This document shows positions 1 through 9,048 of a stretch of 64,000 nucleotides of DNA, piece by piece. The stretch spans positions 62,001-126,000 of the forward strand of contig QEAR01000033.1 of NCBI GenBank assembly GCA_006535965.1. Direction: 5' to 3'. The position numbers and the translations under genes are program-made. Positions within the stretch are counted from its first letter, which is position 1; every line of letters begins with the position of its first letter. This stretch comes from Spizellomyces sp. 'palustris' (Eukaryota; Chytridiomycota; Chytridiomycetes; Spizellomycetales; Spizellomycetaceae). The notes under the pieces were generated by a model that saw only the letters and a program-made list of their open reading frames with translations, was not told the DNA's origin and did not search any database.

Positions 1-285
1 TTCCGCCCAATGATCCTCCCTGACACAATGGAAGTTTGTATCATGGTTCCTGAAGACAGCCGAACAACAGCTTGGGCTAGCTTTGACGGACGTCATAGAG
101 TGTGCCTGGAACGCGGTGATGGCGTTGTGGTGCGAGCTGCTGTATGGCCTGTTCCCACAGTTTGCTGGGAAGACCAAAGCAAAGACTGGTTTAAGGGGTT
201 AGAGAGGTGCTTGGGATGGAACCGACGGGAGAGGCAAAAGGGGTTGCGCTCTACTGAGGATAACATGGAAGGAATGATTTGGTAA
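1..285 (+). CDS. NAD kinase, C-terminal part (gene starts outside window)
   Basis: The frame is open from the first base and encodes the last 94 residues of an ATP-NAD kinase, which makes NADP from NAD. The stretch FRPMILPDTMEV, then STAWASFDGR read as TTAWASFDGR, then VVVRAAVWPVPTV, and the closing DWFKGLERCLGWNRRERQKG all match the C-terminal beta-sandwich and end of eukaryotic NAD kinases (UTR1/NADK type). The TAWASFDG motif lies in the conserved substrate-binding region of the family. The ATP-binding GGDG motif would lie upstream of the window. A candidate poly(A) signal follows about 100 bases after the stop. The family call is firm; cytosolic or mitochondrial location cannot be judged from this fragment. 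Confidence 0.88.
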   Translation, partial: FRPMILPDTMEVCIMVPEDSRTTAWASFDGRHRVCLERGDGVVVRAAVWPVPTVCWEDQSKDWFKGLERCLGWNRRERQKGLRSTEDNMEGMIW

Positions 286-384
286 AAGAAAAACCTGTAG
301 ACTTTTTGTATATCTGTTGGAGGTGACGTTTGCTTTAGTTTTCAAATGAATGTGTATATGTATATTGCTTCCCTTTTATACTAA

Positions 385-390
385 AATAAA
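385..390 (+). terminator. Candidate poly(A) signal of the NAD kinase gene
   Basis: A canonical AATAAA lies 100 bases after the NAD kinase stop codon in an A/T-rich stretch. No other gene on the plus strand ends nearby. Confidence 0.5.
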
Positions 391-1099
391 AAAGTACTTA
401 TAGACGGAAAGTGGCAGCGTTATCCAGGTTTTTAAATCAATATTTTCTGCTTTTGGGTTTTTGGCGCATCTGTAAAGTGTAACTTGTATGTGTTTGCAGG
501 ACGCTTTGCCTCATGCCATCCATGACTGTGTGAGGCTTGCTGACCAATGACTACCGTAATGACTGCGCCACTGGATGGTGTCCGTGCCCCCCCACCATTC
601 CCCCTACCTTCTTTTGGGCACTTTCTACTTGGCGTTGAACACTTGCCCTTTTCTTTAGCAACGTTTTCTGGCGTTATTTTTGATGATGAGATCATTGGAA
701 GCGATCATTGTTGCGTAATAAAAGGGAGAAAAGAGACTTTCCAGAAAACCCCCTCCATAATTGTCGTCATGAACTGTTCAGATGTTGGGCGTGTTTGGAT
801 TGGGCGTGTCGGATTGAGGGCTTGCTACTCCCTCGTGCGCGGGGGAAAATCCATCCCACTTGCTTTCCATCATGACGCCAACATTCCCTTGACCCTTGAT
901 TGGCGCCGCATGGAACAAATGACGACGAACATTCTGTTCTGGTCTCTTGGCATCCATTGGCTTCTTTCCTCCCGTCACGATAAATAGCCTGGAATCCTTA
1001 TCCTTCCCCATTTTGATTCTTTACCTCAATAATCAAATACGCACGACCACAACAACAAGGAAAATCGTAACCTTTATCTGTTCTTTATCAAATTCTTAA
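391..1099. other. Intergenic region
   Basis: No convincing gene. Open frames on both strands here (for example 547-987 plus) have no recognisable domain and contain C-rich runs. The last 80 bases are probably the promoter and leader of the small gene that starts at 1100. Confidence 0.5.
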
Positions 1100-1554
1100 A
1101 TGATGTCGGGAATTGGAAAGGAAATCAAGGGACAGGCTGAGGTTCGTTTGGCATGGCCTTGTGTCGCTTCTTAATAACGCATTCCGAACGTTTAACATTT
1201 TCAAACTTTCCATTTACAGAAAGCTGCTGGCCACCTATCCGGCAACAAGGGCCGCGTCGACGAAGGCAAAGGTACGCTTGTAATTCTTTTGAGAAAAAAC
1301 CTCGTCTCCCGAAACTGACTTTCTGTATAGCTGAAAAGGCTTATGGCGAGTCCCGGAAAGAAGGAGCTGAAGGTCAGCATGCTTTCACCCAACACGTACG
1401 TACCGGGGATTTCGGGCTGTCAACATTCAACATTCCACTTATGCACAATCTTCTCTCCATACAGGGTGCCACAAAGGAAGGAGCCAAATCCGCTGGTGAC
1501 GCCGCTAGGGGAGCCTACTACGACCAGAAATCCGCGGCTGAGGGTCGTCACTGA
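1100..1554 (+). CDS. Small CsbD-like stress protein, four exons
   Basis: Exons 1100-1141, 1220-1271, 1331-1395 and 1465-1554 join in phase into an 82-residue protein. It begins MMSGIGKEIKGQAEKAAG and is made almost wholly of short G/K/E/A-rich helical units such as GNKGRVDEGKAEKAYGES and GATKEGAKSAGDAARGAY. This composition and spacing resemble the CsbD-like family, known in bacteria as general-stress proteins and in fungi as small DNA-binding or stress-induced proteins. The third donor was set at 1396 (GTACGT) because the earlier GT at 1373 would shift the last exon out of frame. A poly(A) signal AATAAA lies at 1569-1574. LEA-like proteins have similar composition and are the main alternative, so the family call is moderate. 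The gene itself is well supported by four consistent exons. Confidence 0.6.
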
Positions 1555-2010
1555 TGGGACGGTGTATGAATAAAGATTCGCTAAAAATCTTGTATACCTC
1601 AGTGCTTGTATATTGTTGAGTTTCTCATGTACTATATGATTTGTGATGGATGATCTTTTGCAGTTTTCAAATAATGTGAGCTGCTTCATGTCTTGCCCTG
1701 GTTCATCACGCAAATTCCGTTCCTAAGTTATTGTTCGTTTCTGTAACGGGAGTTTTGGCACGATGGTTTGATCGCGCGGAAGCCCCGCTCCGCCCCGTAA
1801 GCCACAAAAGCCACACGTCAATTCAAGATGACTTGGCCACTTGCGCATCACCTGCCAGGTCGTGCTTGGCATTTGGAGGCATCTTCCTCTTGGAAAAGGA
1901 GGAGCAGTTTCACTTTCTTGCCAAGAAGTGTTTTAACAAAACCCAACTTTAACAACCTTTCTTTCGTGTGGTCCTGGACATTTTGCTGCACCCAGCAAGC
2001 AAGAGGCATC

Positions 2011-3723
2011 ATGCTTTCCTTCAAGGTCTCTTACGAGGATACTCTCCGTCGCTTTACGTTTGCCGCACCCCCAAGCTGGTCTGCATTGGAAAGTAGGATT
2101 CGCGCACTCTTTTCCATTTCACCGTCACTGGGTATCAAGGTTTTTTGGAAAGATGAAGACGGGGACGAGGTCCTTGTTGACAGGGACGATGAAATCTTGG
2201 ATATATCTGCAAAGGGGCATCTGGTAAAGCTTTGGGTTGTGGCAAAGGAAGATGAAGGCAAAGAACCTGTTGATGAGACAGCTGTATGGGATGAGGTGGA
2301 GAGTCGGAATGGTCTGTTGGATGAGACTGGGTCTTACGTAGCAAAGGAAGATAAAGGCAAAGAACCTGTTGATGAGGCAGCTGTATGGGATGAGGTGGAG
2401 AGTCGGTTTTCTAGCTGGGAATTTGATCTGAGAGACGACCTTGATGTTGACGAGACCCTTTATACCAATAAAGATGGCATTGACGGGGCCATTTGTGCCA
2501 ATGAAGATACGTCAGCTATCGGGAAAACAAATGTGGAATCAGATCTGGACGTTGACGATCCTTCGCGAGCGAGTACTCCGCAAGTAGGACATTCCCTTAT
2601 TGATATCGATGTGGAGCCGTACTCTGTGGAGGATGCAACGGCAGAACAGGCAAAGTGCCCGTCGCCTCAGCCCAGCGAGGTCCTTTTGTCAAATGTGGAC
2701 TCTTGGGACTCGGCTTCTTCAAACCAAGATACCGCATCACCCATCCAAGGGGACGTATCACCCATCCAAGGAGACATCTTTGATTCTCCTGCGGACGAGC
2801 TCAATGCGATTGCAAGGAGTTTACGACTGAGGGAAAGTTTTTTGGCGGCTGAGCTACGTTCCATTCTGCAACCTTCGGAAGCTTCTTCTTCGTACTTGAA
2901 GGAGGCGCCGACCTCTAATGGCTCCGCGAATACTATGCTGCCAGGGAAAGATGAAACCGAGCAGACACGAGTCAATACCTTTCCAACAACCTCGAATCCA
3001 GAGATCAGATTCGGGTGTGATACGGCCATGATGAGTACTCGGCGGGCTCTCTCGGCCGATGGTCATCAGACGGAACGCAAACCTGCGTCTGCATTACCCG
3101 ATGTTTCTAACGGAGTAGATGTACCCGTTGCAGATTGCTTGCATTCTGCGCATGGCACGGAAGCGCCTTGTCCTCCCGTGCGTGAACATCCACAAGGACC
3201 TCGACACCCGGAACATCCGTTTGGTCTGCATCGTCGGTGTACAATGCAAACATCGGGAACATATGCGGCCGAAGGACGACGTCGCCATTCTCATCATCGC
3301 CATAGAATGTCACTTCCGGCACAACCCCAGCATTACTGGAACTTTTCCTATTATCCCCCTCCACCTCCACCCCCGCCACCTCACCCTCCTTTGCATCATC
3401 ATTCCTATGCGACGATGCCCCTCCCCCGGCCTCCTAACCCCCCCAGATTCCATCTTCCGAGGATGCCCAGGCCATCTCCTCCACCTCCACGTCCTCCCAC
3501 TCCGCCAAGGCCTCCCGCGACGACCGAATCTGTTATCAGCACACCGATCATTGAAAGAAACAATTCTCAAAACCAGCCAACCACGTACACTGCCGAAAAC
3601 TTGTTGACCCACCTTCGTATGATGCGCCATATGGGCTTCAATGATTTATTGGTTAGTGCAGAGGTTTTGGTTGAGTGTCGTGGAAATATTGATGACGCGG
3701 TGGGCATCTTGACTGGTGACTAA
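2011..3723 (+). CDS. PB1-UBA domain protein resembling a p62/NBR1-type autophagy receptor
   Basis: A single exon encodes 570 residues. Residues 1-75 form a PB1 domain: a basic LRRF cluster after the first strand, and an acidic OPCA motif KDEDGDEVLVDRDDE. It therefore has both the basic and acidic faces needed for head-to-tail assembly. Residues 70-135 hold two copies of a 23-residue block, each with WDEV in acidic context, which fits the LC3/Atg8-interacting consensus [WFY]xx[LIV]. The middle is acidic and disordered; residues about 430-520 are Pro/His-rich with runs of proline. The last 45 residues are a UBA domain (HMGFNDLLVSAEVL, GNIDDAVGIL). No ZZ finger and no NBR1 FW domain is seen, so it is reduced relative to p62 and NBR1. 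An in-frame ATG at 1828 would add 61 residues without domain features; 2011 is preferred because the PB1 domain starts there. The receptor role is inference. Confidence 0.75.
   Translation: MLSFKVSYEDTLRRFTFAAPPSWSALESRIRALFSISPSLGIKVFWKDEDGDEVLVDRDDEILDISAKGHLVKLWVVAKEDEGKEPVDETAVWDEVESRNGLLDETGSYVAKEDKGKEPVDEAAVWDEVESRFSSWEFDLRDDLDVDETLYTNKDGIDGAICANEDTSAIGKTNVESDLDVDDPSRASTPQVGHSLIDIDVEPYSVEDATAEQAKCPSPQPSEVLLSNVDSWDSASSNQDTASPIQGDVSPIQGDIFDSPADELNAIARSLRLRESFLAAELRSILQPSEASSSYLKEAPTSNGSANTMLPGKDETEQTRVNTFPTTSNPEIRFGCDTAMMSTRRALSADGHQTERKPASALPDVSNGVDVPVADCLHSAHGTEAPCPPVREHPQGPRHPEHPFGLHRRCTMQTSGTYAAEGRRRHSHHRHRMSLPAQPQHYWNFSYYPPPPPPPPPHPPLHHHSYATMPLPRPPNPPRFHLPRMPRPSPPPPRPPTPPRPPATTESVISTPIIERNNSQNQPTTYTAENLLTHLRMMRHMGFNDLLVSAEVLVECRGNIDDAVGILTGD
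2239..2406 (+). repeat. In-gene duplication carrying two LIR-like WDEV motifs
   Basis: Two 69-base blocks (2239-2307 and 2338-2406), offset by 99 bases, encode nearly identical peptides (VAKEDEGKEPVDETAVWDEV type, then ESR). Tryptophan codons are at 2287 and 2386 (residues 93 and 126). The blocks differ at only a few bases, suggesting a fairly recent duplication. Confidence 0.9.
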
Positions 3724-5065
3724 GTATTAAAGGAAAAACACTCGTTACGTTTTTGCTTTTTGAGTTGATCAGTTGTAGCTTCTGCTTATTGCACATGATG
3801 GAAATTGTATGATCGAGTTTTAAGAATGTCGGCATTGTATTTTTCTTTCATTATATGAAGATTTTATGTTGTATGAATTGTTCTTTGGTATATGATTCAA
3901 AAAGGCAAACGTCAGAAGGGTATCCAAACCCTGGCATGCAAAATGCTTTTCAAATAAGAAAGGCCCAAAGGCTGCCGTTCTTTGAGACTGTATCCCAAGT
4001 AATGCCCATTCTCATTTGTAAGGCAGGAATTCTGTAGAATAGATATTCAATGGTTGGCATATATATAAATACCAAATACCTGTATACATACATTTTCCAA
4101 GGCAATGAAAGTATTGCATTGCATGTCAGTAACGATGCATACAGATACCGGAAGCCAAAAAAAAAAAGAACAAAAAACATTTATTGAAACAAGGCAGTAA
4201 AACCGAGGCCAATTGAGGTGTTCAATCAGATGACTCTAGGGGTTGATTGAGCATTACCCCTGATCCGTTGGTGGAGCTAAAGGTTTTTTCAGTGTTCCAA
4301 GGTGTTCCTACTAGCGAATCTCGTGCGTTGCTTGTTTTATACGTTGCGTTTTGCTGCCGTGTGTGTTCTTGGCTGCTACGATGCACGACCCCAAGTTGTT
4401 TGCAAAAGTATTTCCGGACGCGTTCGCGCGTTTAAACGCTGCTGCGGAAACCTTTACGCCCAAGTTCTGATGCACGACATAAAAGTAATAATTGCAGCAA
4501 GTAGGAAAAGCTTGTCCATGTCAACGACTTGTACGGAACTTGTAAATTTCGATGAGGGGAGAATATTGTGAGTTGGCAGAAACGGATACTCTAATGAGAT
4601 CTTATGCGCGGTAAGAGCGTGGGTGACTAGATACTGTTTGATGTTAGTATGTTCTCTGGGAGGTGTCGATAGTGACATGTTCAAAGACAATGTTAAGGAG
4701 TTGGATAGTGTGGAGTTTGCAACATTTTTGCGAGTCGGGTTCTGTAAAGCCGTGGGGACGGATCAAAACACAAAAAAGAAACACCGCTACGAAAAAGGTT
4801 AGGAATCCAATTCGATATCTCGTCTAACGTCCATGGTGGTTGTGAGCGGGTGGCGGTTTTGCTTAATGGTTGACATATCTCGGATGTTGGATGTTCACAT
4901 TGAGCTGGTTGACGAGTAAAATCCAGAGTGGGGAACGATTGTATCAACTGTTACGGCGGCTTCAGTTTATTGTACAGCCTAAAATGGCTGAAGGTAGAGC
5001 TCCGATAAGTAATGATATTTTTGAATAAAGGAATGCCATAATATATTATGTTACTGTACAACAGC
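3724..5065. other. Intergenic region between convergent genes
   Basis: A/T-rich, with short unsupported open frames on both strands. It holds the 3' regions of the PB1-UBA gene (plus) and the YVH1-like gene (minus). No RNA gene or repeat was recognised. Confidence 0.5.
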
Positions 5066-6643
5066 CTAGGCACTACGAAATGCTGTTAATTCAGTGTCAG
5101 CTACCATGTCCCCCGACTTGTCCACAACCTTGTCACTCTCCACCTTGAAAGCTCCCAATATCGTATCCCCATCCTCAAGCACCTCATGTACGTTCCAGCC
5201 TCCCAGCTTGACCTTACATCCGGGACAGCGGATATCGCCGCGATGGGCTTTGGTGTCCGCGACTTGCTCCACTATCCAATCCATCGGTTCAATAAAGTAC
5301 GGGCGGCCCTCTGATTGTGCATCAGGCGCTGCACATATGCCGAGGAGGTGTTGACCGTGGTGACCCAGCATGGGCGCCATACCATATAAAGGTACGTTAT
5401 CATATATATGGAATGATGGCATCAGATTATTCTCTGCAAAGAGAGGCGTCGAGCAATCCTTGCAAGCATAATGCTCGCCAAGCGAATTGTCAAGTTTGCC
5501 AAAATCTTCCGCCTCAAGTTCTTGGAATACGTATCGTCGGTAATTGTATTTATGCCCCTTTGGATAGCGGAGATTCAAAAGCCAGTCATCACTGAGGTTC
5601 GGAAACCTCCTCCGTGATGCTTCCAGGTACCATTTATCCCAAAAGTACACCCAGAATATTCTACGTGCGGAATGGTACCGACGGTAGATTGATTTCTTCT
5701 CGCCTGTGGGTGTGGTGATGGAGTGGTTCATGATGGAGTACAGGCACAACTGCTCCCAGAAGGCAGGATTGGGTCTGGCATTGTTGATTAGGGTAAGCTT
5801 TAAATGTACCTCTTTGGCAGACGATAACAAAAGTACTTACTTGAAATCCTTCTTTTTCTCAAATATGTAGTCATACACCTTCCGGGGAGAGCAATTGGTT
5901 CTCTTCAGCACGTATGCGCAAATCACGACTGGTGCAGGGCTTCTACCAAAGAGGCAATGAACAAGGATTTTCCCCTTTGCGTTCCTTGCCTTTTCAATAT
6001 GCTCAAAACACGAGTCAAAGTATGTGAGTATATCTTCTTTTGCTGAATCAAATGTGGGAACGACAAGAGTGTCAATCCCTGGGAGCTCGTCGCCTCCATA
6101 GTCGCCAATAGAGATGCAATGGGTGATTCCGAGTGCATCAATGGTGCAACGACAATGGTCAACTGGCCTATCGCTATTGGAAAGAACCATGGTAAGCAGA
6201 AAACCCCTGTCACACGATGTTAAAAAGGTTTCGCTTTTTTGATCTGCTTACCCAGATACATATAGGAATTCAGTGATTTTGGTTATACCACACCCGTCAT
6301 CATGAAAATGGTTCCGCATCTCATCATCCTCGACTGCACCAGCATGAAATCGGAGTTTCTTTCGAATACGCATGCGATCGGTGGTACTCAGCGCTGGCTT
6401 TTTAATGATCTCCTGCCAATGTTTGGACGATGTGCTTCCTTTGGAGGAGGAGGAGGATCCTCCTGCACTTTTGTCAGATAGATTCTCATTGTCATCATCC
6501 CAGCTGGGATCCGACTTCCGTTTGAGTGGTCTTGGAGATGAGCCAAAGACAAGTCTTCCCTCCCACAAGGTCGCCGTGATCTTTGGATCATTGAGAAGAG
6601 CCAAGTGGGTTGCTACCACTGCTGGATCATCGTAGCCAGACAT
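5066..6643 (-). CDS. YVH1/DUSP12-like dual-specificity phosphatase with altered P-loop
   Basis: Exons (minus) 6643-6252, 6206-5841 and 5774-5066 give 488 residues with all phases closed. Order: about 130 Ser-rich residues, a DSP domain (YVSG, then IDALGITHCISIG, VPTFDSAKEDI, catalytic segment KILVHCLFGRSPAPVV, then KPNPAFWEQLCLY), an inserted basic/aromatic stretch, and a C-terminal zinc-binding region (CKDCSTPLF, then GIC, PYFIEPMDWIV, CPGCKVKLGGW). The last part is diagnostic of YVH1/DUSP12, which acts in 60S ribosome maturation by helping release Mrt4. The active-site cysteine is present, but HC is followed by LFGRSP, so arginine is four rather than six residues after cysteine. The terminal C-x-C pair of the usual zinc domain is also not seen. 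This suggests a weak or dead phosphatase that keeps the ribosome role; that is inference. The ATG at 6643 is preferred because the frame upstream has no ATG. Confidence 0.8.
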
Positions 6644-7598
6644 TCTTTTCAAAGTTGATTGGCTTCCGGTGAGTGTGACTGTTTTTCTGAAAAGATTGTT
6701 GGTTAAGAGGGGAAATGGGAGAGCGGACCTGAGTTAACTGTCGGGAAAATAATGATTATGCTTTCAATACTAGAGCGAGCCTGCATCCTGAATAATAGGC
6801 ACATGATGATCGAACATCCCTCAAACACTGAGCGATTCTCGATCAATCTTATTTAACTGTACTAGTATTCTTTGGGTCTGGGAGCCCTGGCCTGTTTTTT
6901 AATAGGGCATGTTCATAGCCCTTGCGTTGGATATCACGCAACCGTGCTATTTATATGTCTTTGGAAAGCGAGGGCTGGTACGGGCAGTAAGGACCAGTTC
7001 TGTGAAATAATTGGTGGATGGAAGATTTGGTCAAGCGGGTTGAGGATTCTAGGGCGCGCCGTCATTCCCTGGACAATGGGAATCAGTGAAAGAAGGAAGG
7101 AATAACGCCTGCGATGCTATCGGGAAAAAACAAGCGCTGCAAAGGTAGTGGCTTTTGTTTATGTTCGCTAGGTTTCGCCTATGCCATATCTTTTGGTTAT
7201 ATGTCACTTTGGATGGATGAATGAGAGCAACTGTCCAGCTTGCAGCAAGTGCGGGAAAAGCATTCCGATGCGATTGTTTATATTGGACAATGCAAGTTGG
7301 GGCCAAAGCCGGACGCACACGAAAAGAGTTGATCACCACGGGCCGAGTGTTGCAGGTGGGCGGAAGGTTTTGCGTGCCGGGCAGTCGAATGAGGGGGGGA
7401 ACGGTGTGAATATTGCAAAAGGAAACTGAACTGGTGGTTCAAGTGGCCGTATCGATCATCAACGCAGACAAGACACAGTGGATGAAGTCTACAGAGTCGT
7501 AGACAAGTCCTTGACTTTTGTAAAGGAGTTCGAGTACGCACGACGGGCGGGGGGAGCGGAGAACGCGCTACAAGTAGTTCACGTAAGGAGAAATGAGC
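6644..7598. other. Intergenic region between divergent genes
   Basis: Promoter space between the YVH1-like gene (minus) and the UspA gene (plus). Open frames here overlap on both strands and show no family signal. Confidence 0.45.
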
Positions 7599-7642
7599 GA
7601 GCGTGGGAAAATACTGGGTGACTTGAGAATTTTCCCACGCTC
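7599..7642. promoter_or_regulatory. Perfect 14-bp inverted repeat upstream of the UspA gene
   Basis: Arms GAGCGTGGGAAAAT (7599-7612) and its exact reverse complement (7629-7642) are separated by 16 bases and end 33 bases before the start codon. In DNA this could be a paired protein site: each arm contains CGTGGGAA, the known consensus of CSL-family transcription factors. If transcribed, it could form a stable hairpin in the mRNA leader. The structure is seen directly; either function is inference. Confidence 0.6.
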
Positions 7643-7675
7643 CCACTAAGCGACACCAACTTTCACCACCAAAGT

Positions 7676-8497
7676 ATGCCGGAACACTTGCCCACCTCAA
7701 ACTATCCTACCGACCACATCTTTCTTGGTTACGATGAAACGCCCCATAGCTATTACGCTTTGGAATGGACAATAGCAAACCTTGTCAAGCCCAACGACCA
7801 GCTAACAGTGTTTAACGCGCGCAACAAAGCTGAAAGTGCGTAAGATCTCGGCTTGATTCCGTAACAAGGGCCTCATCAATTACTCCAAAACAGCACCACC
7901 ACCAGAAGATACCCAGCTCGTTGGCGAATACAGTCCACCGGTCATCCAAATTGATCCTGCATCTCAAAACGTCACATATGAGGAAGAAATCATTTATGAT
8001 TTGTCCTGGCGAGACCGGTCTGAAGCCAAAGAGCGAATTACAAGGGTGGTGGAGAGCTTGGCTAGAGAGAAAGGAAAGAACTTGCGCAGAAGATTGGTTG
8101 TTGTTGTTGATATTGGGGATGCGAAATCACATATTGTCAAACTGGTGAGGTTCTCTTAAAATTAGTGAATTCCAGCTGTTCTTTTCCTGATGACCGAGAC
8201 TCTTCTTTTTTTTTTTCTTTGCAGGCAAGGAATCTGTCTGCTACACTTATTGTTGTGGGAGCTAGGCCGCGGGGCAACACTTGCCAGGTCGGTTTCTCAC
8301 AGCCTCTGTATATGCCTAGTTTTTCCAAAAGACACTCAATGCGCGTGCCCCGTAGCCTGATCCACACTTCAACGAGCACGTATATTACAAAGTATGCCGG
8401 CATTCCATCACTTGTCATACGTACACCGCCTGAGGAAATTGAGCAAGCGAGGAAAAATCTGGAGGTAAAGATGGCAGAATGTGGAAGTGCTGGATGA
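7676..8497 (+). CDS. Universal stress protein (UspA) domain protein
   Basis: Exons 7676-7835, 7894-8144 and 8225-8497 are in phase. The start MPEHLPTSNY leads into HIFLGYDETPHSYYALEWTI, the first strand and helix of a UspA fold. Next come LTVFNARNK, a loop starting PPPEDTQLVGEY, a helix with SEAKERITRVVESLAREKG, LVVVVDIGDAKSHIVKL, then LSATLIVVGARPRG and STYITKYAGIPSLVIRTP. This matches the nucleotide-binding Usp family. The first donor (GTGCGT at 7836) is chosen because the later GTAAGA would break frame. A further 48-base intron at 8308-8355 (GTATAT..TAG) keeps the frame and would bring the loop closer to family length, so the protein is about 211-227 residues. The gene is convergent with the lipase at 9049. 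Confidence 0.75.
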
Positions 8498-8767
8498 TTC
8501 GAGTCATTGGTAGAGGAGTCTGGAGGATAATTCAAACCTGTGTTAACTGCCTTATCTTGAGGAAGCAATATACGCTGCAATGTCCTATTCATTAGTCACA
8601 CGATGCCAGTATAATGATGCTATTACGAAGCCAAAAAGGTGCTTTCTTTTTCATGACTGTGCTGCAGCAGCCAAAACCGGATAGTTCACTAGATCATATT
8701 TCCTGGTACGTAATAGCAAAGGGTTAGAGATAGGCTTAGGGTAAAGATGACCAAGCTCAATAGATGG

Positions 8768-9006
8768 TTATTTCAAAAACAGTGTGAAAGGGTTAAAATA
8801 ACATCAATGCATTTTAAAAGTTGCAACCACAACCAGATATACAGAATTTGAAATACAACACAAAAGGGCATTTTAATCATGTCCCAGATCACACAAAGGG
8901 GAGGGTGATATGTAGCAAAGGCGCAAGGGGGGCCAAGGGCGGGCAAGAGGTAATTATTTCAAAAACCAGTGAAAGGGTTAAAATAATATCAATGCATTTT
9001 AAAAGT
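8768..9006. repeat. Two direct repeat copies of about 53 bp in the 3' intergenic region
   Basis: Copy 1 spans about 8768-8820 and copy 2 about 8953-9006, with only a few differences. Both include AGGGTTAAAATAA and ATCAATGCATTTTAAAAG. The 130 bases between them are unrelated. No terminal inverted repeats or coding sequence accompanies them, so they look like a local duplication rather than a complete mobile element. Confidence 0.8.
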
Positions 9007-9048
9007 AGACAATTACAATGTTAAATCCTGGCAGACACGCCAGTACAT

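Noticed and set aside
547-987. 146-codon plus-strand open frame before the CsbD-like gene
   Set aside because: No domain, Cys/Trp/Phe-rich out-of-frame look, overlapped by open frames on the other strand; probably promoter sequence.
1828-2010. Longer N-terminus for the PB1-UBA protein
   Set aside because: The added 61 residues look like translated leader (Trp/Phe/Ser-rich), and the PB1 domain begins at the next ATG.
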